Shown here: positions 6,991 to 7,437 of the stretch, piece after piece
Position numbering within the stretch: the first letter of the stretch is position 1
Layout of the letters: each line of letters starts with the position of its first letter
Source of the DNA: a bacterium
GTDB lineage: Bacteria; Krumholzibacteriota; Krumholzibacteriia; Krumholzibacteriales; Krumholzibacteriaceae
Direction of reading: 5' to 3'
DNA: 7,437 bases
Assembly (NCBI GenBank): GCA_017885175.1
Contig: JAFNGP010000191.1
Location: 1-7,437, forward strand
Made by a program: the position numbers and the translations under genes
The notes under the pieces: model-generated
Told to the model about the DNA's origin: nothing
Databases searched by the model: none
The model's input: only the letters and a program-made list of their open reading frames with translations

Positions 6991-7437
6991 TATTCAAGAT
7001 CGACAACCTCGACATCCGGTTCGGCTCCGTTCACGCGGTGCGGGGCGTGAGCATGGAGGTCTTCGCCCATGAAATACTGACCGTGATCGGGCCGTCGAAC
7101 AGCGGAAAAACGACCTTTCTGCGGATGCTGAACCGCATGAACGACCTGCAGCTGAATTTCAAGATGAACGGAACGGTGGAACTCGAGGGCGAAAATATCA
7201 GGAAGATGAACGTCGAGAGCCTGCGCAGGAAAGTGGGCACCGTGTTCGCGCTGCCGCTGCCGCTCCCGCTCTCGATATTCGACAACGTGGCGTATGGACC
7301 GCGGATGCACGGCCTTCACGACAGAAGCAGGCTCTCGGAGCGCGTGGAAGAAGCTCTGCGGCGCGCGTACCTGTGGGACGAGGTCAAGGACCGCCTGCAC
7401 GAGTCGGCGTTCAAGCTGTCCGGCGGGCAGCAGCAGC
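6984..7437 (+). CDS. pstB: Phosphate ABC transporter ATPase PstB, 3' truncated by window edge
   Basis: ATP-hydrolysing subunit that drives phosphate import through PstCA on the cytoplasmic face. It is read from ATG 6984 in the frame overlapping the end of pstA; 151 residues are visible of about 250 expected. AGGA (6970-6973) and GAAG (6975-6978) serve as ribosome site candidates. Motifs: A-loop region around Phe13, Walker A GPSNSGKTT at 36-44, the PstB-like FLRMLNRMND at 45-54, the Q-loop region VGTVFALPLPLPLSIFDNV at 84-102, YLWDEVKDRLHES at 129-141 (compare ALWNETKDKLHQS in E. coli), and the ABC signature LSGGQQQ at 145-151, where the window stops. The usual Q-loop glutamine (VFQKP in E. 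coli) is Ala89 and the usual GC of the Walker A loop is NS. Walker B and the H-loop lie outside the window. The assignment is certain from motifs and operon position. Confidence 0.93.
   Translation, partial: MVIFKIDNLDIRFGSVHAVRGVSMEVFAHEILTVIGPSNSGKTTFLRMLNRMNDLQLNFKMNGTVELEGENIRKMNVESLRRKVGTVFALPLPLPLSIFDNVAYGPRMHGLHDRSRLSERVEEALRRAYLWDEVKDRLHESAFKLSGGQQQ

Overview
The window is gene-dense, GC-rich bacterial DNA with every supported gene on the + strand. A lipoprotein signal (PstS), a Sec signal peptide on a small probable outer-membrane barrel, and a tricorn-like S41 protease point to a diderm (Gram-negative-type) bacterium. Tricorn-like proteases of this kind are common in Acidobacteriota, Aminicenantes, FCB-group and related lineages, but the phylum cannot be fixed from the sequence alone.

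Layout: (1) 1-2608, the 3' part of a tricorn-like protease whose N-terminal propeller begins before the window. (2) 2609-2696, a short gap with a good sigma70-type promoter candidate. (3) 2697-3266, a small secreted beta-barrel-like protein of unknown function. (4) 3288-4283, a divergent class 1 fructose-1,6-bisphosphatase. Its ribosome-binding region and start codon lie inside a perfect 18-bp inverted repeat. (5) 4284-4424, a 141-nt gap with a weak promoter candidate and three AGGA units at exact 10-nt spacing. (6) 4425-7437, a high-affinity phosphate uptake operon pstS-pstC-pstA-pstB, tightly packed and cut by the right edge inside pstB just at the ABC signature motif.

How the genes work together: PstS captures phosphate at the cell surface, PstC and PstA form the membrane channel, and PstB supplies ATP hydrolysis. 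The barrel gene and the FBPase gene are 21 nt apart and probably share a transcript from the 2613-2641 promoter. The hairpin between them suggests that FBPase translation may depend on translation of the barrel gene. The tricorn-like protease has no evident functional link to the rest.

No mobile element, CRISPR array or RNA gene was seen, and no wholly new system is evident. The most unusual feature is the start-codon hairpin of the FBPase gene. Secondary points are lineage-type substitutions at otherwise conserved sites in PstB (Q-loop), the FBPase (metal-site motif, nucleotide site) and the protease (catalytic tetrad).
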